The notes: a model not told the origin generated them from the sequence alone. 18,518 nt of DNA from Ignavibacteria bacterium UBA6688 (GCA_002454845.1 DKJQ01000055.1:1-18518), one strand, 5' to 3'; shown: positions 1 through 9,412, numbered from the stretch's first letter. Numbers and translations: made by a program.

Positions 1-1
1 C

Positions 2-1381
<1,380 letters not shown>

Positions 1382-1412
1382 CCCGGGATGATCGTCTTTG
1401 AAATAATCGAGT

Positions 1413-1449
1413 TCACCCATCACTACAAGAGCTGGAACAAAGGAGGAGC
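1413..1449 (+). repeat. Leader of symporter 1, copied ahead of symporter 2
   Basis: The 37 bases before the first symporter share TCACCCAT (1413-1420) and GAACAAAGG (1435-1443) with the leader of the second symporter, in the same order and at nearly the same distance from the start codon. The segment ends in a strong ribosome binding site (AAAGGAGGA). The shared leader indicates that the tandem duplication copied non-coding sequence as well as the gene. Confidence 0.6.
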
Positions 1450-3366
1450 ATGAAATCAGCGAACGTCTATGACTTCATTGTGATCGGCGTGTATTTCCTG
1501 TTCATGATCGCAATCGGGTTTTACTTCATGCGGGCAAGCAAGGGGGGGAAGGATTATTTTGCCGGCGGCAATATGCTCCCCTGGTGGGTGGCCGGGATGT
1601 CGTTGTACATGACCAACTTCAGCGCATGGACGTTCACCGGAGCGGCAGGGTTCGCGTACAGTGTTGGATGGTTTATGATGTTTAATTTCGGGGCCGGCGG
1701 TCTCGGGTACTGGATCGGCACCGCGCTCACGGCAAAATACTGGAGACGGTCGAGGACGATCTCCCCGGTCGAGTACACCTACACCCGCTTCAATGTCGGG
1801 ACCCAGCAGATGTTCGGATGGGTGATCGCCTTCAACTTCACTCTTTCCGCCGGAGTGCAGCTTGCCTCGACCTGCAAGCTCTTCGCACCGTTCCTCGGTC
1901 TCGATATTACCACCGTTGTGCTGGTGATTGGAATCATCATCCTGTTGTATTGTTTTATGGGAGGGCTCTGGGCTGTCGCCGTGACCGACACGCTCCAGGG
2001 GGTGATCCTGCTGAGCATTGCGTTTCTGATCGTTCCGGCCAGCCTGTATGCGGTGGGAGGGTTCGATGTGCTGGTCGAAAAGCTCCCGGCCCTCAGCTTT
2101 GAACATGTCTATAATGGCGTCTATTATGATCAGCATTGGCTCCTTTCGATTTTGATGATCTCGTCGATCGGTTTTGCCGCCGGGGGAGCGCAACGGTTTT
2201 TCAGCGTCAAGGACGAAAAGGACGCGAGGAAGGTCGGCTGGTTCGCCGGATGGCTGGCCTGGCTTGGGCCGCTGGTTTTTGGCATTCCGCCTTTGGTTGC
2301 CCGCGTGATGTGGCCGGACCTTTCGCAGGAGCCGTTTTTCCAGCCCTATATGGAAAGCAATCCGCAGGACCTTGTCTATGTGGCCCTGTGTCTGAAGATC
2401 CTTCCCAACGGTCTTATTGGAGTGTTCCTGGCGGCAATGCTTGCTGCAACGATGAGCGCCCTTAGTTCCGTGTACAACATGGTCTCCTCGATATTTTCCC
2501 GCGATATGTATCAAACGTTGTTCCGCCCGAACACCACCGATGAGGAACTCCTCAAAGTGGGGCGCATCATGACGCTCATCATCGGCGTGATCGTCACCGG
2601 CCTTGCCGTTCTGTTCGTCAACAGCCAGTTCGGGATTTTCAATCTCATGCAGGCCTTCTTCACCCTCTTGAACACCCCCGTGGTCATCCCGATCGCGTTC
2701 GGGTTGATCTTCCGGAAGGTACCGAAATGGGGGGCAGCCGGCGCCATTGTGTGGGGGTTGATTGTCGGGGCCACGACGCGCTACGTGCTGGGCTGGACCA
2801 TCGGTCCTCAAGTGTATCTTTCCTTCATCATGACGTTTACCATCTTTGCCACATCGTACTGGACGGGGCAGTTGTACAAGAACAACAAACTCCTTCTGGG
2901 AGGCATCAGCCTGGCGATCGCGGCTGGTCTCGGCTGGTTGTTCACGCACACCGCGGCGGCGGAGTTGAGCGACGTCATGAAAGCATTCGGTATCGGTTCC
3001 GGAGCTGCGCTGGGGGGAAGCCTCTTCGTGTTCGCCAGGCTTTTCGCTTCGGAAACCGTCGAGCAACGAAAGCTCGTGGACGACTTCTTCAAAAAGCTTG
3101 ATACCCCAATCGATGTTGCACGCGAGGTGTTTGCGAAGGGGAAAAAACAAATCTCCACATTCCCCATCGTGGGAGGAACAACCATCGTGTTGGGATTGAT
3201 GATGTCCCTGATCTTCCTCACCGAGCTTCCCGAAGAAGAGATACCTGTCCTGGCCGGAATTATCATCCTCCTGATAACTGTCGGTGGTCTGATGTGGTAC
3301 TTTGGCAGGAAGTCGGAGATTCGCAACTTTCAGGATTTTATGACGGAGACCCCCAGTGAAAAATAG
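1450..3366 (+). CDS. Sodium:solute symporter (SSS/SLC5 family), copy 1
   Basis: An inner-membrane secondary transporter expected to couple sodium influx to uptake of a sugar or related small solute. It has 638 residues, longer than the roughly 500 of minimal family members because of a C-terminal extension. The start is set by AAAGGAGGA a few bases upstream. Family marks include an N-terminal helix (about residues 8-27), the loop DYFAGGNMLPWW (35-46), FSAWTFTGAAGF (57-68), and a Ser/Thr-rich helix LAATMSALSSVYN (331-343), the region that forms the Na2 sodium site in the LeuT-fold members. Many further hydrophobic segments follow. Near residues 545-575 a charged stretch (FFKKLDTPIDVAREVF) precedes two final hydrophobic segments, probably a cytoplasmic loop. 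The substrate is unknown. The next gene is a close paralogue of identical length, and the position in a sugar cluster favours a carbohydrate or sugar acid. Confidence 0.95.
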   Translation: MKSANVYDFIVIGVYFLFMIAIGFYFMRASKGGKDYFAGGNMLPWWVAGMSLYMTNFSAWTFTGAAGFAYSVGWFMMFNFGAGGLGYWIGTALTAKYWRRSRTISPVEYTYTRFNVGTQQMFGWVIAFNFTLSAGVQLASTCKLFAPFLGLDITTVVLVIGIIILLYCFMGGLWAVAVTDTLQGVILLSIAFLIVPASLYAVGGFDVLVEKLPALSFEHVYNGVYYDQHWLLSILMISSIGFAAGGAQRFFSVKDEKDARKVGWFAGWLAWLGPLVFGIPPLVARVMWPDLSQEPFFQPYMESNPQDLVYVALCLKILPNGLIGVFLAAMLAATMSALSSVYNMVSSIFSRDMYQTLFRPNTTDEELLKVGRIMTLIIGVIVTGLAVLFVNSQFGIFNLMQAFFTLLNTPVVIPIAFGLIFRKVPKWGAAGAIVWGLIVGATTRYVLGWTIGPQVYLSFIMTFTIFATSYWTGQLYKNNKLLLGGISLAIAAGLGWLFTHTAAAELSDVMKAFGIGSGAALGGSLFVFARLFASETVEQRKLVDDFFKKLDTPIDVAREVFAKGKKQISTFPIVGGTTIVLGLMMSLIFLTELPEEEIPVLAGIIILLITVGGLMWYFGRKSEIRNFQDFMTETPSEK

Positions 3367-3375
3367 ACCGGACGG

Positions 3376-3411
3376 TCACCCATTCCACCAGCATAGAACA
3401 AAGGGATACAC
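3376..3411 (+). repeat. Leader of symporter 2, diverged copy of the 1413-1449 leader
   Basis: This segment contains TCACCCAT (3376-3383) and GAACAAAGG (3396-3404) in the same order and spacing, within one base, as the leader of the first symporter. The ribosome binding site has decayed from AAAGGAGGA to AAAGGGATA, so the second copy may be translated less efficiently. Confidence 0.6.
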
Positions 3412-5328
3412 ATGAAATCGGTCAACATCTATGATTACGCGGTCATCGGAGCGTACTTTCTTTTTATGCTCGGGATCGGGCTGTACTTTATGAAGATCAA
3501 TAAAGGAGGGAAGGAATATTTTGCCGGGGGCAACATGATCCCCTGGTGGGTCTCCGGCATGACGCTCTACATGGCCAACTTCAGCGCGTGGACGTTCACC
3601 GGAGCGGCAGGGTTTGCCTACGCGACGGGGTGGTTTGCGATCCTGTATTTCTCTGTCTGGTCGATCTCCTACTATCTCGGCTCGCAATTGACCGCGGCCC
3701 GGTGGCGCCGGACGCGGTCCATTTCGCCAGTCGAATACACGAATACCCGGTTTAACTTTACAACGCAGCAATTTCTCTCCGTCGTCATCGCGACCAATTT
3801 TACACTGTCGGCCGGCGTGCAACTTGCCGCAACGTGCAAGCTCATTGCCCCGGTCATGGGACTCGATATCACGATGGTCACGTTTGTCACGGGCATTGTC
3901 ATCCTCGCATACACGTTTATGGGGGGACTGTGGGCTGTGTCGATTACGGACGTGGTCCAGGGGGTGATTCTGCTCAGCATTACGTTCATCGTCATGCCGT
4001 TGGCCCTGGGTCTCGTGGGGAGTCCGGGAGACCTGATTGCGGCGCTCCCTCCACTTTCGTTTGATCATACCTACAACGGCGTCCACTACACGGAGCACTG
4101 GTTGATCGGCATTTTTATCATTATGAGTCTCGGCACAGCAGCGGGCGGGGCTCAACGGTTCTACAGTGTCAAGGACGAGAAGGATGCGAAAAGGGTGGGA
4201 ATGCTGGCCGGGGGATTATTCCTCACGGTCCCCCTGGTGTTCGGTGTTCCGCCGCTCGTGGCAAAAGTTATCTGGCCCGATCTTTCCCAGGTCGAATTCT
4301 TCCAACCCTACATCGGAAGCAATCCGCAAGACCTCGTTTTCATAGCTCTCTGCCTCAAGCTACTTCCGAATGGTCTGATCGGGGTGTTTCTCGCCGCCAT
4401 GCTGGCGGCGACGATGAGTACGCTCAGTTCCGTCTATAATATGGTGTCGTCGATTCTCTCGCGCGATATCTATCAGGGGTGGATCCGGCCGGAGACGACG
4501 GACGTGGGACTTCTGAAGGTCGGAAGGAGTTTCTCTATCGGCATCGGACTTCTCGTGACGGGGCTTGCGGTGTTCTTTGTGAACAGCCAGTTCGGCATCT
4601 TCAACCTCATGCAGGCCTTCTTCACGTTACTCAATATTCCGGTCGTGGTGCCGGTGGCATTCGGTCTGCTCTTCCGCCGCGTCCCGAAATGGTCTGCCGT
4701 CGCCTCCATCTCCTGGGGGTTGATCATCGGAGTGACGACGCGGTATGTTCTGGGGTGGGATATCGGACCGCAGGTGTACCTGGCGTTCGTGATGTCGTTT
4801 GGAATTTTCGCGTCGTCCCCCTGGACGGGAGAATTGTTCAAGACCCGAAAACCGCTCCTTCTCCTGATCTCGCTTGTTGTCACTCTCGCAACGGGATTCC
4901 TTTTCTCGGCGACGCAGACGATAAACACGGAGCTGTCGGCGGAATTGCAGACGCTGCTCGGATGGGCAAGCGCAGTTGTTCTTGGCATCAGTCTGTTTGG
5001 TTTTGCGAAGCTGTTCTCTTCGGATTCGGAGGAACAGAAGAAAGTAGTGGCGGAGTTTTTCAAGAAGCTCGATACACCGGTCGATGTTGCCGTCGAAGTG
5101 TTCGGCGCGGGGAAGAAGCAAGTCTCGACCTTCCCGCTGGTCGGAAGCACAACCGTTATTATGGGATTACTGATGAGCCTGATCTTCTTCACCGAACTCG
5201 CCGAAGGGGAAGCGACGACCCTGGGGATCATGATCGCTATTATGATCGCCTTTGGAGCGTTCATGTGGTATTTTGGGAAGAAATCGGAAATCCGAAGTGC
5301 AGCACAGTACGAGCAGAAATCACAATAG
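3412..5328 (+). CDS. Sodium:solute symporter (SSS/SLC5 family), copy 2
   Basis: A tandem paralogue of the preceding symporter: also exactly 638 residues and alignable from the first residue (MKSVNIYDYAVIG against MKSANVYDFIVIG) with little or no gapping. The same loop (EYFAGGNMIPWW), FSAWTFTGAAGF block, Ser/Thr-rich helix (LAATMSTLSSVYN) and C-terminal FFKKLDTPVDVAVEVF segment are present, so the sodium-coupling machinery looks intact. Differences cluster in hydrophobic segments, for example residues 73-90 (WFAILYFSVWSISYYLG in place of WFMMFNFGAGGLGYWIG). That could reflect a changed substrate or simple drift. The gene is 45 bases downstream of copy 1 with a weaker ribosome binding site. Both copies are probably cotranscribed. 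Paired symporters of different affinity or substrate is one explanation; recent redundancy is another. Confidence 0.95.
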   Translation: MKSVNIYDYAVIGAYFLFMLGIGLYFMKINKGGKEYFAGGNMIPWWVSGMTLYMANFSAWTFTGAAGFAYATGWFAILYFSVWSISYYLGSQLTAARWRRTRSISPVEYTNTRFNFTTQQFLSVVIATNFTLSAGVQLAATCKLIAPVMGLDITMVTFVTGIVILAYTFMGGLWAVSITDVVQGVILLSITFIVMPLALGLVGSPGDLIAALPPLSFDHTYNGVHYTEHWLIGIFIIMSLGTAAGGAQRFYSVKDEKDAKRVGMLAGGLFLTVPLVFGVPPLVAKVIWPDLSQVEFFQPYIGSNPQDLVFIALCLKLLPNGLIGVFLAAMLAATMSTLSSVYNMVSSILSRDIYQGWIRPETTDVGLLKVGRSFSIGIGLLVTGLAVFFVNSQFGIFNLMQAFFTLLNIPVVVPVAFGLLFRRVPKWSAVASISWGLIIGVTTRYVLGWDIGPQVYLAFVMSFGIFASSPWTGELFKTRKPLLLLISLVVTLATGFLFSATQTINTELSAELQTLLGWASAVVLGISLFGFAKLFSSDSEEQKKVVAEFFKKLDTPVDVAVEVFGAGKKQVSTFPLVGSTTVIMGLLMSLIFFTELAEGEATTLGIMIAIMIAFGAFMWYFGKKSEIRSAAQYEQKSQ

Positions 5329-5372
5329 CCGGAGGGCTGTACCAATCCGGAGGACCAGGGAAGGAAATCACC

Positions 5373-6140
5373 ATGCTTACCTTGTTTGGGACGCGGGCGC
5401 TCGTCACCGGCGGTTCGCGCGGCCTCGGTCTTGCGGGGGCCGAGGCGCTTGCTTCCGCGGGATGCGATATCGTTCTCAATCACTTCCGGGATAACGAGAA
5501 AGCCGAGAGGGAATGTCAACGCCTGTCGAAGGCCACAGGCCGCAAGGTGTACCATATCGATGCCGATGTCGGGACACCTGCATCCGCGCGCGCGATGACG
5601 GAGAAAGCAATCGAGACGCTCGGCGGCCTCGATATCGTCTACTCGAATGCTGGAATCTGTCAGTTCACCCCTTTTCTTGACCTTGAGGACGATACCTGGC
5701 AACGCCACATCGATGTGAACTTCAATGCGGGATTTTGGGTGACCCAGACGGCCGCCCGCCGGATGGTTCAACAGGGGACGGGAGGGCGCATCCTTTTTAC
5801 GACGAGCGTTGGCGCGTTTCGTTCCAACCCGACCCAAACCCATTACTGCGCGACCAAAGGGGGTCTGCACCTTCTCGCCATGGGCATGGCGGATGAACTC
5901 GGGAAATACGGTATTACGGTCAACTGCATCGCCCCAGGATGGATGCATACCGATATCAACGATGCACAGTCCCGCGACGACTCCCTGGTCAAACCGTTTG
6001 TCGCTGCCCATGTGAGTGTGGGCCGGCTTGGGATTCCCGAAGACCTGAAGGGGGCTGTTCTGTTCCTTGCAAGCAAGGAAGCTGCGTATGTGAACGGTGC
6101 GACCATTTCGGTGGATGGGGGATGGAACGCGCAGTTGTAG
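5373..6140 (+). CDS. SDR oxidoreductase, L-rhamnose 1-dehydrogenase-like
   Basis: A cytoplasmic NAD(P)-dependent short-chain dehydrogenase of 255 residues, normal for a classical SDR. The cofactor loop TGGSRGLG is at 12-19, NAG at 92-94, the catalytic Ser at 145 (TTSVGAF), and Tyr158/Lys162 in YCATK. The start at 5373 is chosen because the frame continues open far upstream through the symporter, while the Rossmann fold begins right after this ATG, with AAGGAA upstream. From memory of family members (not searched), the NAGICQFTPFLDL block, QTAARRM..QG.GG, QTHY..TK, TDIN and GRLG.PEDL.G resemble bacterial L-rhamnose 1-dehydrogenases, which oxidise L-rhamnose at C1 to the lactone in the non-phosphorylated pathway. 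The rhamnose isomerase gene in this locus supports a deoxy-sugar substrate. Another sugar or polyol dehydrogenase remains possible. Confidence 0.88.
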   Translation: MLTLFGTRALVTGGSRGLGLAGAEALASAGCDIVLNHFRDNEKAERECQRLSKATGRKVYHIDADVGTPASARAMTEKAIETLGGLDIVYSNAGICQFTPFLDLEDDTWQRHIDVNFNAGFWVTQTAARRMVQQGTGGRILFTTSVGAFRSNPTQTHYCATKGGLHLLAMGMADELGKYGITVNCIAPGWMHTDINDAQSRDDSLVKPFVAAHVSVGRLGIPEDLKGAVLFLASKEAAYVNGATISVDGGWNAQL

Positions 6141-6183
6141 TGAGAGGGATGGGGAAGAGACGAACCGGGAATACTACTGTTGT

Positions 6184-6208
6184 TCCTTGTGCCTTTGTGT
6201 CCCTGGTG
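6184..6208 (-). repeat. Short intergenic repeat, CACAAAGG-type octamers, minus orientation
   Basis: The 139-base gap between two genes contains TCCTTGTG, CCTTTGTG and CCCTGGTG nearly in tandem. Read on the minus strand these are CACCAGGG, CACAAAGG and CACAAGGA, the same octamer family as the block at 9439-9462 but in the opposite orientation. No open reading frame, clear promoter or terminator was recognised in the rest of this gap. Confidence 0.55.
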
Positions 6209-6279
6209 GCTCATGCTTTCTTTTTCAGCAGCGGGATAGGTTCCCTTTAACAGACTGATCGAAACGGAGAAACGGGTCT

Positions 6280-7074
6280 ATGAGTACGTACAAGATCACT
6301 GCGCTCAAGATGGGGGAAACGAATGTCCCCAACGCCGAGATTTACTGGATGACCAAACTAACGGGATGGGAACCCCTCACGTTTTGGGCGTTTCTGATCC
6401 GGAATGAGAAGCAGACGATTCTCGTCAACACAGGGTTCCCGCAGGATTATTCCGCATTGCACAAGCACTGGACTACCTGGGCGAAGTCAGCCACAGGGGA
6501 AGAGGGGCATGTGCCGGTGGTGAAAGCCGAGAACTGGATCGTTGCCGCGCTCGATGCCCAGGGTGTAAAGTCCTCCGACGTCGATACGGTGTTTGTCACT
6601 CCCCTGACATCCTATGCCACGGGGGGGCTGGATCAATTCCCCAAGGCGAAGATCTGCATGGCGAAAAACGGTTGGATCGATTTCCATGCACCTGACCCGG
6701 AGATTCCTCAGTTGCCGCGCCATATCATCTTTCCGGACCACGTGCTGCAATGGCTCGTGTCCACGGCGGCCCCGCGCATTCATCTTTTGCCAAACGAGGA
6801 AACGGAAATTCTGCCGGGTATCACGGCTTGGTTCTGTGGTGCGCACCATCGTTCGAGCATCTGTTTATTGGTCCAGACGAAATCCGGCAGGGTTGCTCTG
6901 ACAGATGCGATCTTCAAGTATGGAAACTACGAGGAGAGGATTCCCCTTGGTTTGAGCGAATCGTTGGAGGAGCACTATCGGTTGTACGCAAAACTGAGTC
7001 GCGAAGCGGACATCGTTGTCCCGCTGTATGACCCGCGCGTGATCGAACGACATAAAGGAGGCGTCATCGAATAA
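6280..7074 (+). CDS. Metallo-beta-lactamase-fold protein (AHL-lactonase-like) lacking most metal ligands
   Basis: 264 residues that follow the order of N-acyl-homoserine-lactonase-type metallo-beta-lactamase proteins: ILVNTGFPQ near 47-55, a motif ending in GG at 115-116, a GAHH region at 187-190, LTDA at 207-210 and LYDPRV at 249-254. The family's His-x-His-x-Asp-His is replaced by Pro108, Thr110, Tyr112 and Ala113 (VTPLTSYATGG). His189 and Asp209 align with two retained ligands, but the last ligand His is Tyr250. Five of seven canonical ligands are therefore gone, and a normal dinuclear zinc site seems impossible. The protein may bind a lactone or sugar acid without hydrolysing it, use other chemistry, or be a structural partner. 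GGAG lies 10 bases before the start. The stop overlaps the next start (TAATG), so the two are translationally coupled. The frame is intact, arguing against decay. Confidence 0.75.
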   Translation: MSTYKITALKMGETNVPNAEIYWMTKLTGWEPLTFWAFLIRNEKQTILVNTGFPQDYSALHKHWTTWAKSATGEEGHVPVVKAENWIVAALDAQGVKSSDVDTVFVTPLTSYATGGLDQFPKAKICMAKNGWIDFHAPDPEIPQLPRHIIFPDHVLQWLVSTAAPRIHLLPNEETEILPGITAWFCGAHHRSSICLLVQTKSGRVALTDAIFKYGNYEERIPLGLSESLEEHYRLYAKLSREADIVVPLYDPRVIERHKGGVIE

Positions 7075-7862
7075 TGGGAACGTATGATTTCAAAAACAAA
7101 GTGGCTCTCGTGACCGGGGCGGCGAGTGGCATCGGGTTCGCGGCCGCGAAAGAATTTGCCGAAGGGGGAGCGCGGATCATCGGCGTCGATCGCAATGGAG
7201 AAAGGATGAAAAGCCTTCTCAACGCTCTGCCGAAAAGCGGTCAGTCCCATCTCACGATCGAGAAGGATCTGCGCTCGGCGACCGCGGCACAGGAGGTCGT
7301 TCCCGAAGCCCTCAAGCTCGCAGGGAGAATCGATATCGTCGTGAATGCGGCCGGGGTCTGCTATTTCACGAAAATGCAGGAGATCTCCGTCGAGGAGTTC
7401 AACGAAGTGTTCGATGTAAACGTCCGGGCTCTCTTTCTTATTTCGGTTGCGGCAGCCGAGGCGATGGATGCGGGGAGGGGGGGGCGAATCATCAACCTCG
7501 GGTCCAACGCGGGGCGAAAAGGGCGCTCCCTTTCCGCACACTATGCTGCGTCCAAAGCAGCGGTCAAGAACATCACCGAATCGCTCGCCCTGGCATACGG
7601 TTCAAAAAACATTGCCGTGAATACCGTTTGTCCGGGACCGACGGATACACCCATGTGGGATAGCAATTTCAAAGGGCTCAAGGTGATCACCGGCAAAGAG
7701 CCGCAGGAATTCTGGGAGCTCTGGACGAAACAAACTCCCCTCGGCCGGGTGGGGAAGCCGGAGGATGTGGCAAATCTCATCTGCTTTCTCGCGTCCGAGA
7801 AGGGCGGGTTCATCAATGGGCAGGAGGTCAATGTGTGCGGTGGGTTCATGTTGACGAGCTGA
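7074..7862 (+). CDS. SDR oxidoreductase, second copy type (NAD-preferring)
   Basis: A 262-residue classical short-chain dehydrogenase. The nucleotide loop TGAASGIG is at 14-21; Asp39 at the end of the second strand (IIGVDR) usually means NAD rather than NADP. NAAG is at 91-94, and the catalytic residues are Ser144 (NLGSNAG), Tyr157 and Lys161 (YAASK). The C-terminal part has PGPTDTPM and GRVGKPEDVANLICFLAS, followed by a FINGQEVNVCGG end. It belongs to the broad sugar/polyol/3-oxoacyl dehydrogenase group and is clearly different in sequence from the SDR at 5373. The start codon overlaps the previous stop by one base and is preceded by a strong AAAGGAGG, so it is coupled to the metallo-beta-lactamase-fold gene. 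The substrate is unknown; a secondary alcohol on a sugar acid or lactone would suit the context. Confidence 0.9.
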   Translation: MGTYDFKNKVALVTGAASGIGFAAAKEFAEGGARIIGVDRNGERMKSLLNALPKSGQSHLTIEKDLRSATAAQEVVPEALKLAGRIDIVVNAAGVCYFTKMQEISVEEFNEVFDVNVRALFLISVAAAEAMDAGRGGRIINLGSNAGRKGRSLSAHYAASKAAVKNITESLALAYGSKNIAVNTVCPGPTDTPMWDSNFKGLKVITGKEPQEFWELWTKQTPLGRVGKPEDVANLICFLASEKGGFINGQEVNVCGGFMLTS

Positions 7863-7910
7863 AGCTTTACACGTCCTCGGGAAAAAAGTACATAAAGGGA
7901 AAGAATTTCG

Positions 7911-8672
7911 ATGAATATCAAACATTCCCCCCTGGTGAATCGCGACCTTCGGCACGACGAGCCGGGTGAGGTTGGCGTGTCCACACTCCAACAGGCTTAC
8001 AACGCCATGGAACGGGGCGATCTGGAGGAAGCAAAACGCATCACGGAGTATGCCCGACTCGAATGGCAGGTAGTGCACGATATGTACGTCAACTGGTCCT
8101 GGTCGTTCTTCACCTACATCGCGGACAATTTCGGAGAAGAGGCGCTTGAGAAAGCGTACCGCTCCATTTTGGGGAGCTATTACCGGCACCGCTATGACAA
8201 GGTGATGGCGAGTGACGTCAAGACGCAACTCCAGCTTACGGTGGAAGGATTGCGGGGGCACTTGATGGGAAAGGACAGGCAGGGCGAAATCTCTATTACA
8301 GAAGAAGAAGACCGTTACGTGTTGAAGCTCGATCCGTGTGGAAGCGGTGGTGTCGCGCGCCAGCGGGTGGAGGGAGGCAACGAGCCCTTCCCGGAACATT
8401 TTGGGTTTTCGAAAGAAGCACACGACTGGACCTGGGGGAAAAAGAACGTTTGTTTCTATTGCGGGCACTGCACATTTGTCAATGAAATCCTGGCAATCGA
8501 GAATTACGGACACCCCATGCGTATAACAGAATATCCGCAGGACGGGAAGGACGCGTGCATCTGGTATGTATACAAAGACCCGAAGAAGATCCCCGCGGAA
8601 TATTATGAACGAGTCGGAAAGAAAGCCCCGGAAGGGGCGCCTCGTCTGAATCAATCCGGAGAAAAGCGATGA
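7911..8672 (+). CDS. Uncharacterised Cys/His-rich protein with C-x2-C-x2-C motif
   Basis: I do not recognise this 253-residue protein with confidence. No signal peptide or membrane helix is visible. The N-terminal half (about 23-120) looks helical and carries His56-Asp57 and a Trp-rich patch (NWSWSFF, 61-67). The C-terminal half has a compact set of likely metal or redox residues: DPCGSGG (Cys143), WTWGKKNVCFYCGHC (Cys181, Cys184, His186, Cys187) and Cys216. The pattern suggests a bound metal or Fe-S cluster, or a cysteine-based active site. A distant relation to the small L-2-amino-thiazoline-4-carboxylate-hydrolase-like families is possible but unproven. AGGGA lies 10 bases upstream of the start. 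Its stop overlaps the decarboxylase-family start (ATGA), so the two are translated as a pair and may act on the same intermediate. Confidence 0.85.
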   Translation: MNIKHSPLVNRDLRHDEPGEVGVSTLQQAYNAMERGDLEEAKRITEYARLEWQVVHDMYVNWSWSFFTYIADNFGEEALEKAYRSILGSYYRHRYDKVMASDVKTQLQLTVEGLRGHLMGKDRQGEISITEEEDRYVLKLDPCGSGGVARQRVEGGNEPFPEHFGFSKEAHDWTWGKKNVCFYCGHCTFVNEILAIENYGHPMRITEYPQDGKDACIWYVYKDPKKIPAEYYERVGKKAPEGAPRLNQSGEKR

Positions 8673-9412
8673 AGCGCGAACCAAAGAACACATGGTCCAC
8701 ACCGTGGGACGCTCCCCTTGCCCCCGAATTCCCGTTTACCTTCCGCAACGTCGAGGTGATGACGCTGGTGTATCGCACCCGTTTTGAAGCTGTGAAGGCG
8801 CTTCTCCCTCCTCCGTTGGAGGCAACAACGGACTGGGTGTTGATCCACGTGTACAATATGCATGATGTCGAATGGCTTGGATCCTATAACGAATGCAACG
8901 TGATGATCGGTGCGAAGCTTGGGAAGAAAGCTCATGGAGGCTATTCCCCCTATCTTTTTCTTAACAGTGATGTCGGACTGGCCCATGGCCGTGAAGTTCA
9001 TGGCCAACCCAAGAAACTTGGCGAGGCAAAGGTGGAGGCGCGCAAAGATCTCCTGGTGGGGGTGGTCGAGCGTAACGGCATCGACCTCATCACTGGAACC
9101 ATGGGATATAAGCAGGAGCGGGGTTCCCTGGACGATCTGAAAAAAGCAACCTTTGATTTCGGCACGAACCTGAATTATAAAGTCATTCCCCACATTGACG
9201 GTCGCCCCGCCGTCCGCCAGATCACGAGCCGCAAACTGGTAAAGGTGAAGGTCCATGAATGTTGGGCAGGCCCGTGCACGGTGGAGCTGCGGCCGAATGT
9301 GCAGGCGCCCGTGTACAAACTTCCGGTGGTTGAAATGGGAGTCGGGTATTACTGGAAGGCTGATTTTACCCTGGTGGCCGGGGATATCGTGCACGACTTC
9401 TTGAAGCATTAG
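8669..9412 (+). CDS. Acetoacetate decarboxylase family protein
   Basis: 247 residues, the usual family length. The active-site segment GREVHGQPKKLGEAKVE carries Arg108-Glu109 and the Lys115-Lys116 pair; in Clostridium acetobutylicum acetoacetate decarboxylase these lysines are the Schiff-base Lys115 and the neighbour that lowers its pKa, with the same numbering. Glu75 in SYNECNV sits where the family's acidic active-site residue is expected. The clostridial enzyme has Trp-Gly-Phe-Pro where this one has His-Gly-Gln-Pro (111-114), so the pocket differs and acetoacetate itself is not a safe prediction. Family members also catalyse aldol/retro-aldol, dehydration or decarboxylation of other keto acids. 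The start overlaps the previous gene by four bases (ATGA) with GGAG 7 bases upstream. In this cluster a keto-sugar acid or related intermediate is a reasonable substrate guess. Confidence 0.9.
   Translation: MKREPKNTWSTPWDAPLAPEFPFTFRNVEVMTLVYRTRFEAVKALLPPPLEATTDWVLIHVYNMHDVEWLGSYNECNVMIGAKLGKKAHGGYSPYLFLNSDVGLAHGREVHGQPKKLGEAKVEARKDLLVGVVERNGIDLITGTMGYKQERGSLDDLKKATFDFGTNLNYKVIPHIDGRPAVRQITSRKLVKVKVHECWAGPCTVELRPNVQAPVYKLPVVEMGVGYYWKADFTLVAGDIVHDFLKH

Noticed and set aside
1456..3150. A 564-codon open frame on the minus strand inside the first symporter
   Set aside because: It is antisense to a strongly supported membrane protein, is rich in His/Arg/Glu/Pro without domain features, and has a similar shadow inside the second symporter.
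4479..5372. Upstream in-frame extension of the first SDR, suggesting a fusion protein
   Set aside because: The extension is the symporter gene read in another frame. The Rossmann fold starts right after the ATG at 5373, which has its own ribosome binding site.
4473..6011. A 512-codon minus-strand open frame spanning symporter 2 and the first SDR
   Set aside because: It runs antisense across two real genes and their intergenic gap and has no recognisable motif; a by-product of base composition.
7470..7490. G-rich homopolymer run in the second SDR as a frameshift or phase-variation site
   Set aside because: The frame continues correctly through the run with conserved SDR residues on both sides.
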